Positions 28,225 to 39,510 of a stretch of DNA of 53,920 nucleotides are shown here, one piece after another. The notes beneath the pieces were generated by a model that saw nothing but the letters and a program-made list of their open reading frames with translations, ran no database searches and had not been told where the DNA came from. Every line of letters begins with the position of its first letter. Position 1 is the first letter of the stretch. The translations under genes were made by a program, and so were the position numbers. Source of the stretch: Erysipelotrichaceae bacterium (GTDB lineage: Bacteria; Bacillota_I; Bacilli_A; Erysipelotrichales; Erysipelotrichaceae); contig JAFRIG010000012.1 of the NCBI GenBank assembly GCA_017432895.1, forward strand, positions 1 through 53,920, in the 5' to 3' direction.

Positions 28225-29634
28225 ATGAAAAACAAAACAGAACTCGCTAAGTTTATCATTGAAAAAGTCGGAGGCACAGAGAATATCAATTCACTGTTCC
28301 ATTGTGTTACGAGATTAAGATTCAATCTTAAGGACGAATCCAAGGCGGATACGGAAGCATTAAAAGGAAACGATGATATCATCGACGTCATCCAGAAGGG
28401 CGGTATGTATCAGGTCGTTATCGGCAATGCCGTTGGTGAAGTATACGAGGAAGTCGTCAAAGTCGGCGGTTTAAATGCCGGCGGTGAAGTAGCTGCCGAC
28501 GATGAAGACCAGGGAAATGCCTTCAACCGTTTCATCTCGATGATCGCCGGTATCTTCACACCTTTACTTGGTTTGATGTGTGGAGCCGGTGTTTTAAAAG
28601 GTTTAACTGTTTTCTTCGGTGCTTTAGGCTGGATCTCTACGACTTCCGGTGCCTACACCATTCTGCAGGCGGCAGGTGATGCTCTGTTCTACTTCTTCCC
28701 GATCTTTGTCGGATATACAAGTGCTGAAAAGTTCGGCCTGAATAAGTTTGTCGGCATGGCAGTTGGCGCAACGCTGGTCCATCCGAATATCATTGCTTTG
28801 AAAAATGCCGAAGTATTAAGTACACTTTTTGCCGGTACGATCTTCCAGGCTAATGTTACTACGACTTTCCTGGGTATTCCGGTTATGATGATGAATTATG
28901 CCAATACTGTCATTCCGGCGATCTTAGCCTGTTATGTCGGCTCCAAGATTGAAAAAGGTTTGAGAAAGGTCGTTCCGGATGTCTTTAAGACGTTCCTGGT
29001 TCCGGCTCTTACATTGGCTTTGACTGTTGTCGTGACATTACTGGCAGTCGGTCCGCTTGCGACCTGGATCTCCAATATCATCGGTACGATCTTTAAAGTT
29101 TTCCACGATATCAGCCCGATCATTTCCGGTGCATTAGTCGGCGGTCTCTGGCAGGTATTGGTCATGTTTGGTCTGCATCAGGGCATTACGCCTATCATGA
29201 TCAACAATGTCATTTCCATGGGCTGCGACAATGTTATCTGCTGCATGCAGGCTGTTCCGTTCACGACATGTGCGGTCGTCCTTGCCGTCTATCTCAAGGC
29301 AAAGAACCAGAAATTAAAGAAAACGGCTCTTCCGGCTGCGATCTCAAGTTTCTTCGGTGTCTCAGAGCCTTCGATCTATGGCGTAACTATACCGCAGAGA
29401 ACGCCGTTCTTTATCACCCTGGCCTCAGCTGCTGTCGGTGGTGCGATCATGGGTGCCTTAGGTGTTAAAATGTACACATTTGGCGGAATGGGTCTCTTCG
29501 CTTTCCCTGCTTATATCAATCCGGCTGCCGGTTTCGATATCAGCTTCTGGGGTGTGCTGATCGCTGTCGGTGTTGCGATGGTCTTAGGTTTCACGCTGAC
29601 AATGGTCTTCTGGAAAGAGAAAGAGACAAAATAA
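28225..29634 (+). CDS. PTS sugar transporter EIIBC, glucose/sucrose/beta-glucoside family
   Basis: The 469-residue protein has an N-terminal EIIB domain with phospho-cysteine Cys27 in FHCVTRLRF and the typical KGGMYQVVIGNAVGEVY. An EIIC domain of about ten membrane spans follows (GIFTPLLGLMCGAGVLKGL, FGLHQGITPIMINN and the ISSFFGVSEPSIYGVTIP block). No EIIA domain is attached, so it must borrow one. The start at 28225 is chosen because AAGGGA lies 9 bases upstream. The next gene is a sulfatase, suggesting a sulfated sugar as substrate. Confidence 0.92.
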   Translation: MKNKTELAKFIIEKVGGTENINSLFHCVTRLRFNLKDESKADTEALKGNDDIIDVIQKGGMYQVVIGNAVGEVYEEVVKVGGLNAGGEVAADDEDQGNAFNRFISMIAGIFTPLLGLMCGAGVLKGLTVFFGALGWISTTSGAYTILQAAGDALFYFFPIFVGYTSAEKFGLNKFVGMAVGATLVHPNIIALKNAEVLSTLFAGTIFQANVTTTFLGIPVMMMNYANTVIPAILACYVGSKIEKGLRKVVPDVFKTFLVPALTLALTVVVTLLAVGPLATWISNIIGTIFKVFHDISPIISGALVGGLWQVLVMFGLHQGITPIMINNVISMGCDNVICCMQAVPFTTCAVVLAVYLKAKNQKLKKTALPAAISSFFGVSEPSIYGVTIPQRTPFFITLASAAVGGAIMGALGVKMYTFGGMGLFAFPAYINPAAGFDISFWGVLIAVGVAMVLGFTLTMVFWKEKETK

Positions 29635-29672
29635 TTGAGTAGTAAAATAGGTATAAGAAAGGAAGTGGATCT

Positions 29673-31133
29673 ATGAGAACGATCATGGTGATGTTTGATA
29701 CTTTGACCAGAAAGTTTCTGCCCAACTATGGCAACGACTGGGTCAAAGCACCGAATTTTGAAAGACTGGCTGAAAAATGCCTGACTTTCGATAAGTTCTA
29801 TGCCGGTTCACTTCCTTGTATGCCTGCCCGCAGAGAACTGCACACAGGCAAACATAACTTCCTGCATCGGGGCTGGGGCCCTTTGGAGCCCTTTGATCAT
29901 TCGGCCATGGAAGTATTAAGAGAAAACGACATTTATACTCATCTGGTCACAGACCATTCCCATTACTGGGAAGATGGCGGCTGTACTTATCATAACCGCT
30001 ATGACACCTGGGAAGGATTCAGGGGACAGGAAGGTGACAGATATGTCGCACATGATATAGAGGTTGATGTAAAACAGAGCCATCCATTAAATAAAAAAGG
30101 GATCTCGGTGGTCCAGCATTACCGCAATCGGACCCGTCAGACTTGTAAGGAAGATATGCCGAGTGTCAAGACGTTTGCGGCAGGCATTGAATTTCTGAAG
30201 GAACATGTCTGCAAAGACAACTGGTTTCTTCAGATCGAAGCCTTCGATCCGCATGAGCCCTTCTATGTGAGCCAGGAATTCAGGAAACTCTATGGCCTTC
30301 CTGAGGAAGAGACCTTATACTGGCCAAGATATGGCGGCATGCCGGAAGAATACAGAAACGACATGGAGCTATGCCGGAAAGAATATGCCGCACTCATTAG
30401 TATGTGCGATGAAAGCCTTGGAAAGGTGTTGGATCTGATGGATGAGAACGACATGTGGAAAGATACCTGTCTGATCGTCAATACGGATCATGGCTTCCTG
30501 TTAGGTGAACATGAATATCTGGGCAAGAACTTTCCGCCTTGTTATGATGAACTGGTCCATCTGCCGTTCTTCCTTCATGTGCCGGGCGTTGCCGAAGGAG
30601 GAAGATGTGACATTCTTTGTTCAACAGTCGACATTCCTTTGACCTTATTGGACTTGTACGGATGTGATAAGAACAGCTTAGAAGAAACAGATGGACGTTC
30701 GATCTTATCCGTTTTAAGAAAAGAAGAGGAAGAAAAGGAAAGCGTCTTATTTGGTTTGCATGGCCATTACACCTGTATCAGTGATGGCAGATATGTATAT
30801 ATGAAAAATACGGTAAATAGAGAAGTTCAATTATATGAATATACTTTGATGCCGACCAATATCAGAGGTTTCTTCAGCAAAGATCAGCTTGAAAAAGCGC
30901 AGATCTGCCAAGGAAACAGATTTACGAATCATATCCCTTGTATGAAGATCCCGATGAACAACTTCTATCTGCACTTCCCGCAGGACGAGCGCTTCTTTGA
31001 TCTTGAAAAGGACCCGGATCAAAGTGAAGATCTGATAGGCAAGATGGATCTCGGGGATTGGAATAAAAAACTCAGGATCGCTTTAGAAAAAGCGGGGGCT
31101 CCTGAGGAAGAATTTGAACGTTTAGGTATTTAG
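29673..31133 (+). CDS. sulfatase 1 (type I, Cys-type, cytoplasmic)
   Basis: The 486-residue alkaline-phosphatase-fold sulfatase has formylglycine precursor Cys49 in LPCMPARRELHTGK (C-x-P-x-R). Metal-site residues are near MFDTLTR at the start and in VNTDHGFLLGEHEYLGK. HDIEVD and FDPHEPFYV also fit. The N-terminus starts directly with the beta-strand of the fold and has no signal peptide, so it acts inside the cell on an imported sulfated sugar. It lies 38 bases after EIIBC. The sulfate position and sugar are not known. Confidence 0.88.
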   Translation: MRTIMVMFDTLTRKFLPNYGNDWVKAPNFERLAEKCLTFDKFYAGSLPCMPARRELHTGKHNFLHRGWGPLEPFDHSAMEVLRENDIYTHLVTDHSHYWEDGGCTYHNRYDTWEGFRGQEGDRYVAHDIEVDVKQSHPLNKKGISVVQHYRNRTRQTCKEDMPSVKTFAAGIEFLKEHVCKDNWFLQIEAFDPHEPFYVSQEFRKLYGLPEEETLYWPRYGGMPEEYRNDMELCRKEYAALISMCDESLGKVLDLMDENDMWKDTCLIVNTDHGFLLGEHEYLGKNFPPCYDELVHLPFFLHVPGVAEGGRCDILCSTVDIPLTLLDLYGCDKNSLEETDGRSILSVLRKEEEEKESVLFGLHGHYTCISDGRYVYMKNTVNREVQLYEYTLMPTNIRGFFSKDQLEKAQICQGNRFTNHIPCMKIPMNNFYLHFPQDERFFDLEKDPDQSEDLIGKMDLGDWNKKLRIALEKAGAPEEEFERLGI

Positions 31134-31137
31134 TTTC

Positions 31138-31162
31138 AGACTGCAGCAATGCAGTCTTTTTT
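31138..31162 (+). terminator. terminator after sulfatase 1
   Basis: AGACTGCA-GCAA-TGCAGTCT is a perfect 8-base stem on a GCAA tetraloop, followed by six T. Confidence 0.85.
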
Positions 31163-31181
31163 GTGTTCGTGGAATGTAAGA

Positions 31182-31961
31182 TCAGGAATTGCTGGTCTTT
31201 CTAACGATCGCTTCAATCAGGATCTCGATGAGCACGAAGAAGATAGCCTGATCGTCCAGGAAGGAGGCATAGGAATCCTTGGAGATCCTGGGGACGACGA
31301 CATATTCGTAACACAGTTTCCTGAATGGCAAAGAAGGATTGGCAGTCAGAAAGATGACCTTGGCTCCTTTTTCCGCAACTTCTTTCATTCTTGAAGTATA
31401 GTACTTAGTATTGTCGGTAGTTGAGAAGATAACAAAGACATCATCTTTTTTTGCCGCGGCAAGATAATCACCGATCACGGCCTGGTCGCCTTCCGAGAAG
31501 ATATTGGTGAAACCGATACGGGTCAGTCGATCTTTCATCTGGCAGGCGCTGTTATAGGAACGGTTGATGCCCAGGATCTTGATATTATTGTTTTGCGCAA
31601 AGACATTGGCGATCCTTTCGATTTGCGAGCGGTCGAGGACTTCGGCCAGTTTTAATATATAATCGGAATAAGTCTTGGTGATCGTCTCGACAGGGTCTCT
31701 TTCTTCTTTGTTTTCACTGTCGTTATTGTGGGAGACCAGAAAACGGGCCATCTCATATCTGAATTCGGTATAGCCGTTGTAGCCTATCCTTTGGGCAAAA
31801 CGGGACATAGCCGACTTGGAAGAACCTGTATTTTTGGCCATAATTTCCAGAGTCTGGGTGACGACGTCACGGGGATTGTTGATGATATAGACGGCGATCT
31901 CCTTATCAGTCTTGGTGAGATCATCATAATAGGATTGTATCTGGTCGATCGGATTGTTCAT
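31182..31961 (-). CDS. second RpiR-family transcriptional regulator
   Basis: The 259-residue protein has an N-terminal helix-turn-helix (LTKTDKEIAVYIINNPRDVV, then MAKNTGSSKSAMSRFAQRIG) and a SIS domain (NNIKILGINRSYNSACQMKD and KKDDVFVIFSTTDNTKYYTS). It diverges from the PTS EIIC gene at 32111 and shares with it an intergenic region containing a good inverted repeat and promoter. It most likely controls the EIIC-sulfatase-EIIB-EIIA-GH1 unit. AGGAG precedes its start. Confidence 0.9.
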   Translation of the reverse strand: MNNPIDQIQSYYDDLTKTDKEIAVYIINNPRDVVTQTLEIMAKNTGSSKSAMSRFAQRIGYNGYTEFRYEMARFLVSHNNDSENKEERDPVETITKTYSDYILKLAEVLDRSQIERIANVFAQNNNIKILGINRSYNSACQMKDRLTRIGFTNIFSEGDQAVIGDYLAAAKKDDVFVIFSTTDNTKYYTSRMKEVAEKGAKVIFLTANPSLPFRKLCYEYVVVPRISKDSYASFLDDQAIFFVLIEILIEAIVRKTSNS

Positions 31962-32005
31962 AAATGTGTTCTCCTGACTTTATTTTAGCGTGTTTTAGAC
32001 AAAAA

Positions 32006-32033
32006 TTGAAACAATTTTTAAAATATGTTTCAA
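32006..32033. promoter_or_regulatory. inverted repeat, likely RpiR operator
   Basis: TTGAAACA (32006-32013) and TGTTTCAA (32026-32033) form a perfect 8-base inverted repeat with a 12-base spacer. A half-site-like TTGAAATA follows at 32041. It lies directly upstream of the EIIC promoter and about 45 bases before the divergent rpiR-type gene. Confidence 0.6.
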
Positions 32034-32040
32034 AAATGTA

Positions 32041-32068
32041 TTGAAATAAATTTTAAAAATGCTATGAT
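32041..32068 (+). promoter_or_regulatory. promoter of the PTS EIIC / sulfatase 2 unit
   Basis: TTGAAA (32041-32046) and TATGAT (32063-32068) are separated by 16 bases. The -35 overlaps the third TTGAAA-type half-site of the operator region. Confidence 0.65.
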
Positions 32069-32080
32069 GATAGTGTAAAC

Positions 32081-32094
32081 GAGCCGAAAGGCTC
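32081..32094 (+). promoter_or_regulatory. leader hairpin before the EIIC ribosome site
   Basis: GAGCC-GAAA-GGCTC is a perfect 5-base stem on a GNRA loop. It lies between the predicted start point and the purine-rich ribosome site (AAGGGGGG) of the EIIC gene. It may protect the mRNA end; no riboswitch is recognised. Confidence 0.4.
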
Positions 32095-32110
32095 AGAAGG
32101 GGGGTCCGTA

Positions 32111-33427
32111 ATGGACAAATTTACTGAAAAATTACAGTCTATCTTGATTCCTATTTCCCAGAAGGTTTCTGAGAACAAGGCTTTAAGAGGCATCAGCGGC
32201 GGTTTCTCTGCCATGCTGCCGGTCGTCATGGTCGGTGCTATCTTCACGCTGTTGGCTTCGCTGAATATCGGTTTCTACCAGAATCTGATCACCAGCATCG
32301 GTCTGAAACAGCTGTTCGCCGTTCCGGCCTCATATACGACCGATATGATCTCGCTGTATGCGGTCTTCTGTGTTGCCAGAGCTGAAGCTAAAGTCTATGG
32401 CATGGATGATTCCGACAGCTTTGCATCAGGTCTCATCTCCCTGATGTTCTTCCTGATCCTGATCCCGTTAGGTGTTTCAGGTAAAGCAGCCGAATCCGGT
32501 GAAGTCGTCAATGTTGCGGCAGCCGTTCCTACGGCATATCTTGGTTCACGCGGTCTGTTCACAGCCATGATCCTTGGTATCTTCATTCCTCGTCTGCATC
32601 ATCTGTTCGTCAAGAACAACGTCACGATCAAGATGCCTGAAGGCGTTCCTGAGATGATCTCCAAGTCATTCGCAGCCATGATCCCTGCTATCTGCATCGG
32701 TGCGCTGGCTGTCGTCGTTCGCTTCCTGTTCGGTTTAACTTCCTATGGTTCCGCTACCAACGCGATCTATGGTATCTTACAGGCTCCGTTAGCTGCTCTT
32801 ACCAGCAACCCGTTCACCTTCTTATTCTTATTGCTGGTCTGCAACGTAATGTGGTTCTTCGGCATCCATGGCGGCATGGTCGCCAACCCGGTCCGTATGG
32901 CTCTGTACTCACAAGCTACGTTAGCTAACCTCGAAGCTTACGGTGCAGGTGCTGCTTTGCCCAACATCGTCGTCAATACCGCCTGGTTCGGTATGGGCAA
33001 CATCGGTGGTTCGGCTTGCGCTATCGGTCTGTGTTTGAATATCGCTCTGTTTGCGAAATCACAGAGATATAAAGCATTGAATAAGGTTTCCTTACCGGCC
33101 GGTCTGGTTTCCATTTCCGAGCCGATGGTCTTCGGTGTTCCGATGGTCTTAAATCCGATCATGCTGATCCCGATGCTTCTTGCTCCGACCGTAACATTCC
33201 TGCTTGGTTACTTTGCGATGGCTACCGGTATCATGCCTTATATGACCGGTGCTGAGCTGCCTAACGGCACTCCGATCATCCTTGGCGGCTTCCTGGCTTG
33301 GGGCGGCATCAAAGGCGCTATCTTCCAGGCTCTGCTGATCGCTGTTTCGACCTTGATCTACTATCCGTTCTTCAAGATCCTCGACAGACAGGCTTTAGCT
33401 GAAGAAGCAAACGAAACTGCAGAATAA
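32111..33427 (+). CDS. PTS EIIC, lactose/cellobiose family
   Basis: The 438-residue integral membrane protein begins MDKFTEKLQSILIPISQKVS and contains LRGISGGFSAMLPVVMVGAI. VCNVMWFFGIHGGMVANPVR and LVSISEPMVFGVPMVLNPIM are landmarks of the Lac-type EIIC permease. Separate EIIB (34999) and EIIA (35303) subunits lie downstream with a sulfatase between. It should import and phosphorylate a disaccharide or aryl glycoside; the sulfatase suggests a sulfated one. Confidence 0.92.
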   Translation: MDKFTEKLQSILIPISQKVSENKALRGISGGFSAMLPVVMVGAIFTLLASLNIGFYQNLITSIGLKQLFAVPASYTTDMISLYAVFCVARAEAKVYGMDDSDSFASGLISLMFFLILIPLGVSGKAAESGEVVNVAAAVPTAYLGSRGLFTAMILGIFIPRLHHLFVKNNVTIKMPEGVPEMISKSFAAMIPAICIGALAVVVRFLFGLTSYGSATNAIYGILQAPLAALTSNPFTFLFLLLVCNVMWFFGIHGGMVANPVRMALYSQATLANLEAYGAGAALPNIVVNTAWFGMGNIGGSACAIGLCLNIALFAKSQRYKALNKVSLPAGLVSISEPMVFGVPMVLNPIMLIPMLLAPTVTFLLGYFAMATGIMPYMTGAELPNGTPIILGGFLAWGGIKGAIFQALLIAVSTLIYYPFFKILDRQALAEEANETAE

Positions 33428-33447
33428 TTAAAAAACTGATTACAATT

Positions 33448-33474
33448 AAAGCGGGGCTGAATCAGCTCCGCTTT
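33448..33474 (+). terminator. intra-operon hairpin between EIIC and sulfatase 2
   Basis: AAAGCGGGGCTGA and TCAGCTCCGCTTT pair over 13 bases (one G-U) around a single base, followed by CTTG. The T-run is short, so partial readthrough is likely, as sulfatase 2 has no separate promoter that I can see. Confidence 0.6.
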
Positions 33475-33494
33475 CTTGAAAAAGGAGAAAAAAT

Positions 33495-34964
33495 ATGTCT
33501 GATAGACCGAATATTCTATATTTTGTAGCCGATCAGATGCGCAGCGACACTCAGCATCATCTGGGTAATCAAGCTGCTGTCACGCCTAATCTCGATGCTT
33601 TACTGGAAGATGGCGTTTCTTTCCGCAATGCCTATTGTCAGAATCCCGTCTGTGTACCTTCCAGATGTTCCTTCTTAACTGGTCTTTATCCTCATACGAC
33701 CGGCCACAGGACGATGCACTTCCTGCAGAATCCCGATGAACCCAACATCTTAAAGACGATGAAGGCAGCCGGTTATGAAGTGATCTGGATCGGCAGAAAC
33801 GATATCGTATCGGCCGATCGTTCCAAGATCGAGTATTGCGATGAATACTATGATGGCATTCACGAGGAAAATAGAGCGGAGTATATTTCCGACGGTTCTC
33901 ACTTCGGCGGGGCAGCCGGTGGCCATCTGAAAGAATTCAATAAGGATATGTATTCCTTCTACTTCGGCAAAAGAGAAGGTGCCGGTCAAGCCGATGTCGG
34001 CTGTGTAAAAGCCTGTCTGGATTATCTTGACAGAAAGAAGAAGGAAGGTAACGATAAGCCCTTCTTCGTCTATTGCACGCTGATGTTCCCGCATCCGCCA
34101 TATGCCTGTGACGATCCCTGGTATTCTATGATCGATAGGGAAAAGGTCAAGACGCTCTGGCCAAGAAAGCCCTGGGTGGAAGACAAGCCTTCGATGTTGA
34201 AGGAGACGGCTGACAAGATGGATCTGCACCATTGGGATGAAGACAGGTGGGCGGAACTGAGAGCCACCTATCTGGCGATGACGGCCAAATGGGATTCCCA
34301 GCTTGGTGAAGTAACGCAGAAGCTAAAAGATCTGGGTTACTACGATGACACTTCGATCTTCGTCTTCTCGGATCATGGCGATTATACCGGTGATTACGAC
34401 ATCGTCGAAAAGCTGCAGAACTGCTTTGAAGACGATCTGTCCAATATCCCGTTTGTCGTCAAACCGGCTAAACGCTTCGATTGCACGCCGAGGATCTCGG
34501 ATGCACTGGTCGAACTGACTGACCTTACGGCAACTGTCAGTGAAATGACCGGTGTAGAACTTGGCTATGTGCAATATGGCAAGTCCTTATTGCCGGTGTT
34601 GGCTAAAGAGCAGCAGCACAGAGATGCGGTCTTCTGTGAAGGTGGCAGGGTCCATGGCGATCTGCCTTCGATGGAGACGGGCCACAAGAACCCCAATGAC
34701 GTCTACTGGCCAAGGATCTCTGTCCAGCAGGAGGAAGGTCCTCAGCACACCAAGGCTACCATGATCCGCATGGGTGATCTCAAATACATCCAGAGACTCT
34801 ATGAAAGAGATGAACTCTACGATCTGAAAAAAGATCCTGAAGAAATGGTAAATGTGATCGACGATCCCGCATATGCGGATGAGGTCCTGAAGATGAAACT
34901 AAGAATGCTGGAATGGTATCAGGAGACAACCGATTTCGTTCCAAACCGTAAGGATTTACGTTAG
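33495..34964 (+). CDS. sulfatase 2 (type I, Cys-type, cytoplasmic)
   Basis: The 489-residue sulfatase begins RPNILYFVADQMRSDT, a standard metal-site strand. The formylglycine precursor is Cys53 in PVCVPSRCSFLTG (C-V-P-S-R). FVFSDHGDYTGDY supplies further metal ligands, and DLKKDPEEMVNVIDDP is the usual C-terminal element. No signal peptide is present. It lies between EIIC and EIIB genes of one PTS, which makes an intracellular phospho-sulfo-sugar a likely substrate. The exact linkage cannot be told from sequence. Confidence 0.9.
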   Translation: MSDRPNILYFVADQMRSDTQHHLGNQAAVTPNLDALLEDGVSFRNAYCQNPVCVPSRCSFLTGLYPHTTGHRTMHFLQNPDEPNILKTMKAAGYEVIWIGRNDIVSADRSKIEYCDEYYDGIHEENRAEYISDGSHFGGAAGGHLKEFNKDMYSFYFGKREGAGQADVGCVKACLDYLDRKKKEGNDKPFFVYCTLMFPHPPYACDDPWYSMIDREKVKTLWPRKPWVEDKPSMLKETADKMDLHHWDEDRWAELRATYLAMTAKWDSQLGEVTQKLKDLGYYDDTSIFVFSDHGDYTGDYDIVEKLQNCFEDDLSNIPFVVKPAKRFDCTPRISDALVELTDLTATVSEMTGVELGYVQYGKSLLPVLAKEQQHRDAVFCEGGRVHGDLPSMETGHKNPNDVYWPRISVQQEEGPQHTKATMIRMGDLKYIQRLYERDELYDLKKDPEEMVNVIDDPAYADEVLKMKLRMLEWYQETTDFVPNRKDLR

Positions 34965-34998
34965 AATATAATTAGAAAACAAGAGAGGTAAATAAATA

Positions 34999-35301
34999 AT
35001 GAAAAATATCGTCTTATTCTGTGCCGCAGGCATGTCCACAAGCTTACTGGTCAATAAAATGAAAGCCGCAGCTGAAGCTGAAGGATTAGAGTATGAAATA
35101 GCTGCTCATCCCTTATCAGAAGCTTCCACCTATGGTCCTGAAGCCGATATCATCCTTTTAGGTCCTCAGGTATCATATAAGCTTAAAGACACCAAAGCCC
35201 AATTCCCTGATAAACCGGTTGAATCCATCAATATGCAGGACTATGGCATGATGAACGGTGCCAAGGTCATCGCTCACGTAAAGGAAGTATTGGGCGACTA
35301 G
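34999..35301 (+). CDS. PTS EIIB, lactose/cellobiose family
   Basis: The 100-residue phosphocarrier has phospho-cysteine Cys8 in IVLFCAAGMSTSLLVNKM, the signature of Lac-type EIIB, and ADIILLGPQVSYKL in the middle. It accepts phosphate from EIIA (next gene) and gives it to the sugar at EIIC (32111). An AGAGAGGT ribosome site precedes it. Confidence 0.94.
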   Translation: MKNIVLFCAAGMSTSLLVNKMKAAAEAEGLEYEIAAHPLSEASTYGPEADIILLGPQVSYKLKDTKAQFPDKPVESINMQDYGMMNGAKVIAHVKEVLGD

Positions 35302-35302
35302 T

Positions 35303-35617
35303 ATGGAAGGTCTTGAAATGGTCGCTTTCCAGATCATCGCAGCGGTGGGGACGGCGCGCTCCTTATACATCGAAGCGATAGATCTGGCATCTGAAGGAAA
35401 GTTTGATGAAGCCAGAGAAAAGATCAAGGAAGGTGAAGAAGCCTTCAATGGCGGACATAGTGCCCATGGAGAACTGTTAACCAAGTTCGCCAATGGTGAA
35501 CTTCCCCCTATGGATATCTTAATGACCCATGCCGAAGATCAGCTGATGTCTGCCGAGGCATTTGGTATCCTGGCCAATAAGTTCATCACATTATACGAAA
35601 AGGTAAATAAAGAATAA
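35303..35617 (+). CDS. PTS EIIA, lactose/cellobiose family
   Basis: The 104-residue helical protein has the LacIIA pattern: FQIIAAVGTARSLYIEAIDL, then the phospho-histidine region LMTHAEDQLMSAEA with His76 as the likely phosphorylated residue. It starts one base after the EIIB stop. LacIIA proteins form trimers and are phosphorylated by HPr. Confidence 0.94.
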   Translation: MEGLEMVAFQIIAAVGTARSLYIEAIDLASEGKFDEAREKIKEGEEAFNGGHSAHGELLTKFANGELPPMDILMTHAEDQLMSAEAFGILANKFITLYEKVNKE

Positions 35618-38583
<2,966 letters not shown>

Positions 38584-38590
38584 ATAAGTT

Positions 38591-39367
38591 ATGAAAATAC
38601 TGATGTTACTGGTGGTGCTGTTTGCCACAACGGTCGGCGCTTTGTGCGGGATCGGCGGGGGTGTCATCATCAAGCCGGTCTTCGATCTGGTATCTTCCTA
38701 CGATGCCGCCAGCATCAATTTCCTGTCCAGTTCGACGGTCCTGGCGATGGCTTTGTATTCGGTCATCAACAGTTTCTTAAACAAAAAACTGGACATGGGA
38801 AACAATCTGTTTCTGGCCATTTTTGCGGCTGTCGGCGGTGTACTTGGTGGCAAGAGCTTTCGTCTGTTAAAAAGTTCCGTAAGTTCTGCAAATTCGATCG
38901 TGGCCATTCAGTCATTTGTGCTAATGGTCCTGATCATCGCCGTCTACATCTACACCCTGAACAAGAAAAAGATCAGACCTTTGAACATAAGTTCGCAGCT
39001 GTCCAAGTCGCTCTTAGGTTTCGCTTTAGGTTTCATCTCTTCTTTCCTGGGTATCGGCGGTGGTCCGATCAACGTGGCGGCATTCTCCTACTTCCTGGGT
39101 CTTGATTCCAAGAAGGCGGCCGACTGTTCGCTGTTTACGATCGTCTTTGGCCAAAGTGCCAACATCCTGACCACGGTGATGACCGGTTCGGTCCCTGCCT
39201 TGGACTGGGGCATGTTAGGGATCATGGTGGTGCTGGGCATCCTGGGTGGCATACTGGGAAGAAAGCTGAATAAAAAGTTCGACAACGAAACGATAGACAG
39301 GCTGTTTAATTACTGCAATATCCTGATCATCCTGATCTGTTTCTATAACTTCATCAGGAATCTGTAA
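38591..39367 (+). CDS. TSUP (TauE/SafE) family transporter, candidate sulfite/sulfate exporter
   Basis: The 258-residue protein has seven or eight hydrophobic spans and two family repeats, each with a glycine motif: ATTVGALCGIGGGVIIKPVF near the start and ISSFLGIGGGPINVAAFSYF in the second half. Some TSUP members export sulfite or sulfoacetate or move other organosulfur anions. It begins 7 bases after the second GH1 gene, at the end of a unit with a cytoplasmic sulfatase. Disposal of the released sulfur oxyanion is a reasonable inference. Confidence 0.85.
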   Translation: MKILMLLVVLFATTVGALCGIGGGVIIKPVFDLVSSYDAASINFLSSSTVLAMALYSVINSFLNKKLDMGNNLFLAIFAAVGGVLGGKSFRLLKSSVSSANSIVAIQSFVLMVLIIAVYIYTLNKKKIRPLNISSQLSKSLLGFALGFISSFLGIGGGPINVAAFSYFLGLDSKKAADCSLFTIVFGQSANILTTVMTGSVPALDWGMLGIMVVLGILGGILGRKLNKKFDNETIDRLFNYCNILIILICFYNFIRNL

Positions 39368-39374
39368 AATGATT

Positions 39375-39415
39375 AGAAGCCGTTATGCTTACCTGAAGCT
39401 GACGGCTTCTTTTTT
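39375..39415 (+). terminator. terminator of the sulfatase 2 / GH1 / TSUP operon
   Basis: AGAAGCCGT and ACGGCTTCT form a perfect 9-base stem around an 18-base loop, followed by TTTTT and G. Confidence 0.85.
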
Positions 39416-39434
39416 GTCGGGATCATTGATCATG

Positions 39435-39454
39435 TTCGGCTTAAATCAGCCGAA
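39435..39454. promoter_or_regulatory. inverted repeat upstream of uxuA
   Basis: TTCGGCT-TAAATC-AGCCGAA is a perfect 7-base inverted repeat lacking a T-run. It lies about 57 bases before uxuA and may be an operator for a hexuronate regulator, which is not encoded in this window. Confidence 0.35.
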
Positions 39455-39510
39455 AGATCAAAGGTGTTTGATGATAAAATGGTGAAGAAAGATATAAAGG
39501 GAGAATTCAT

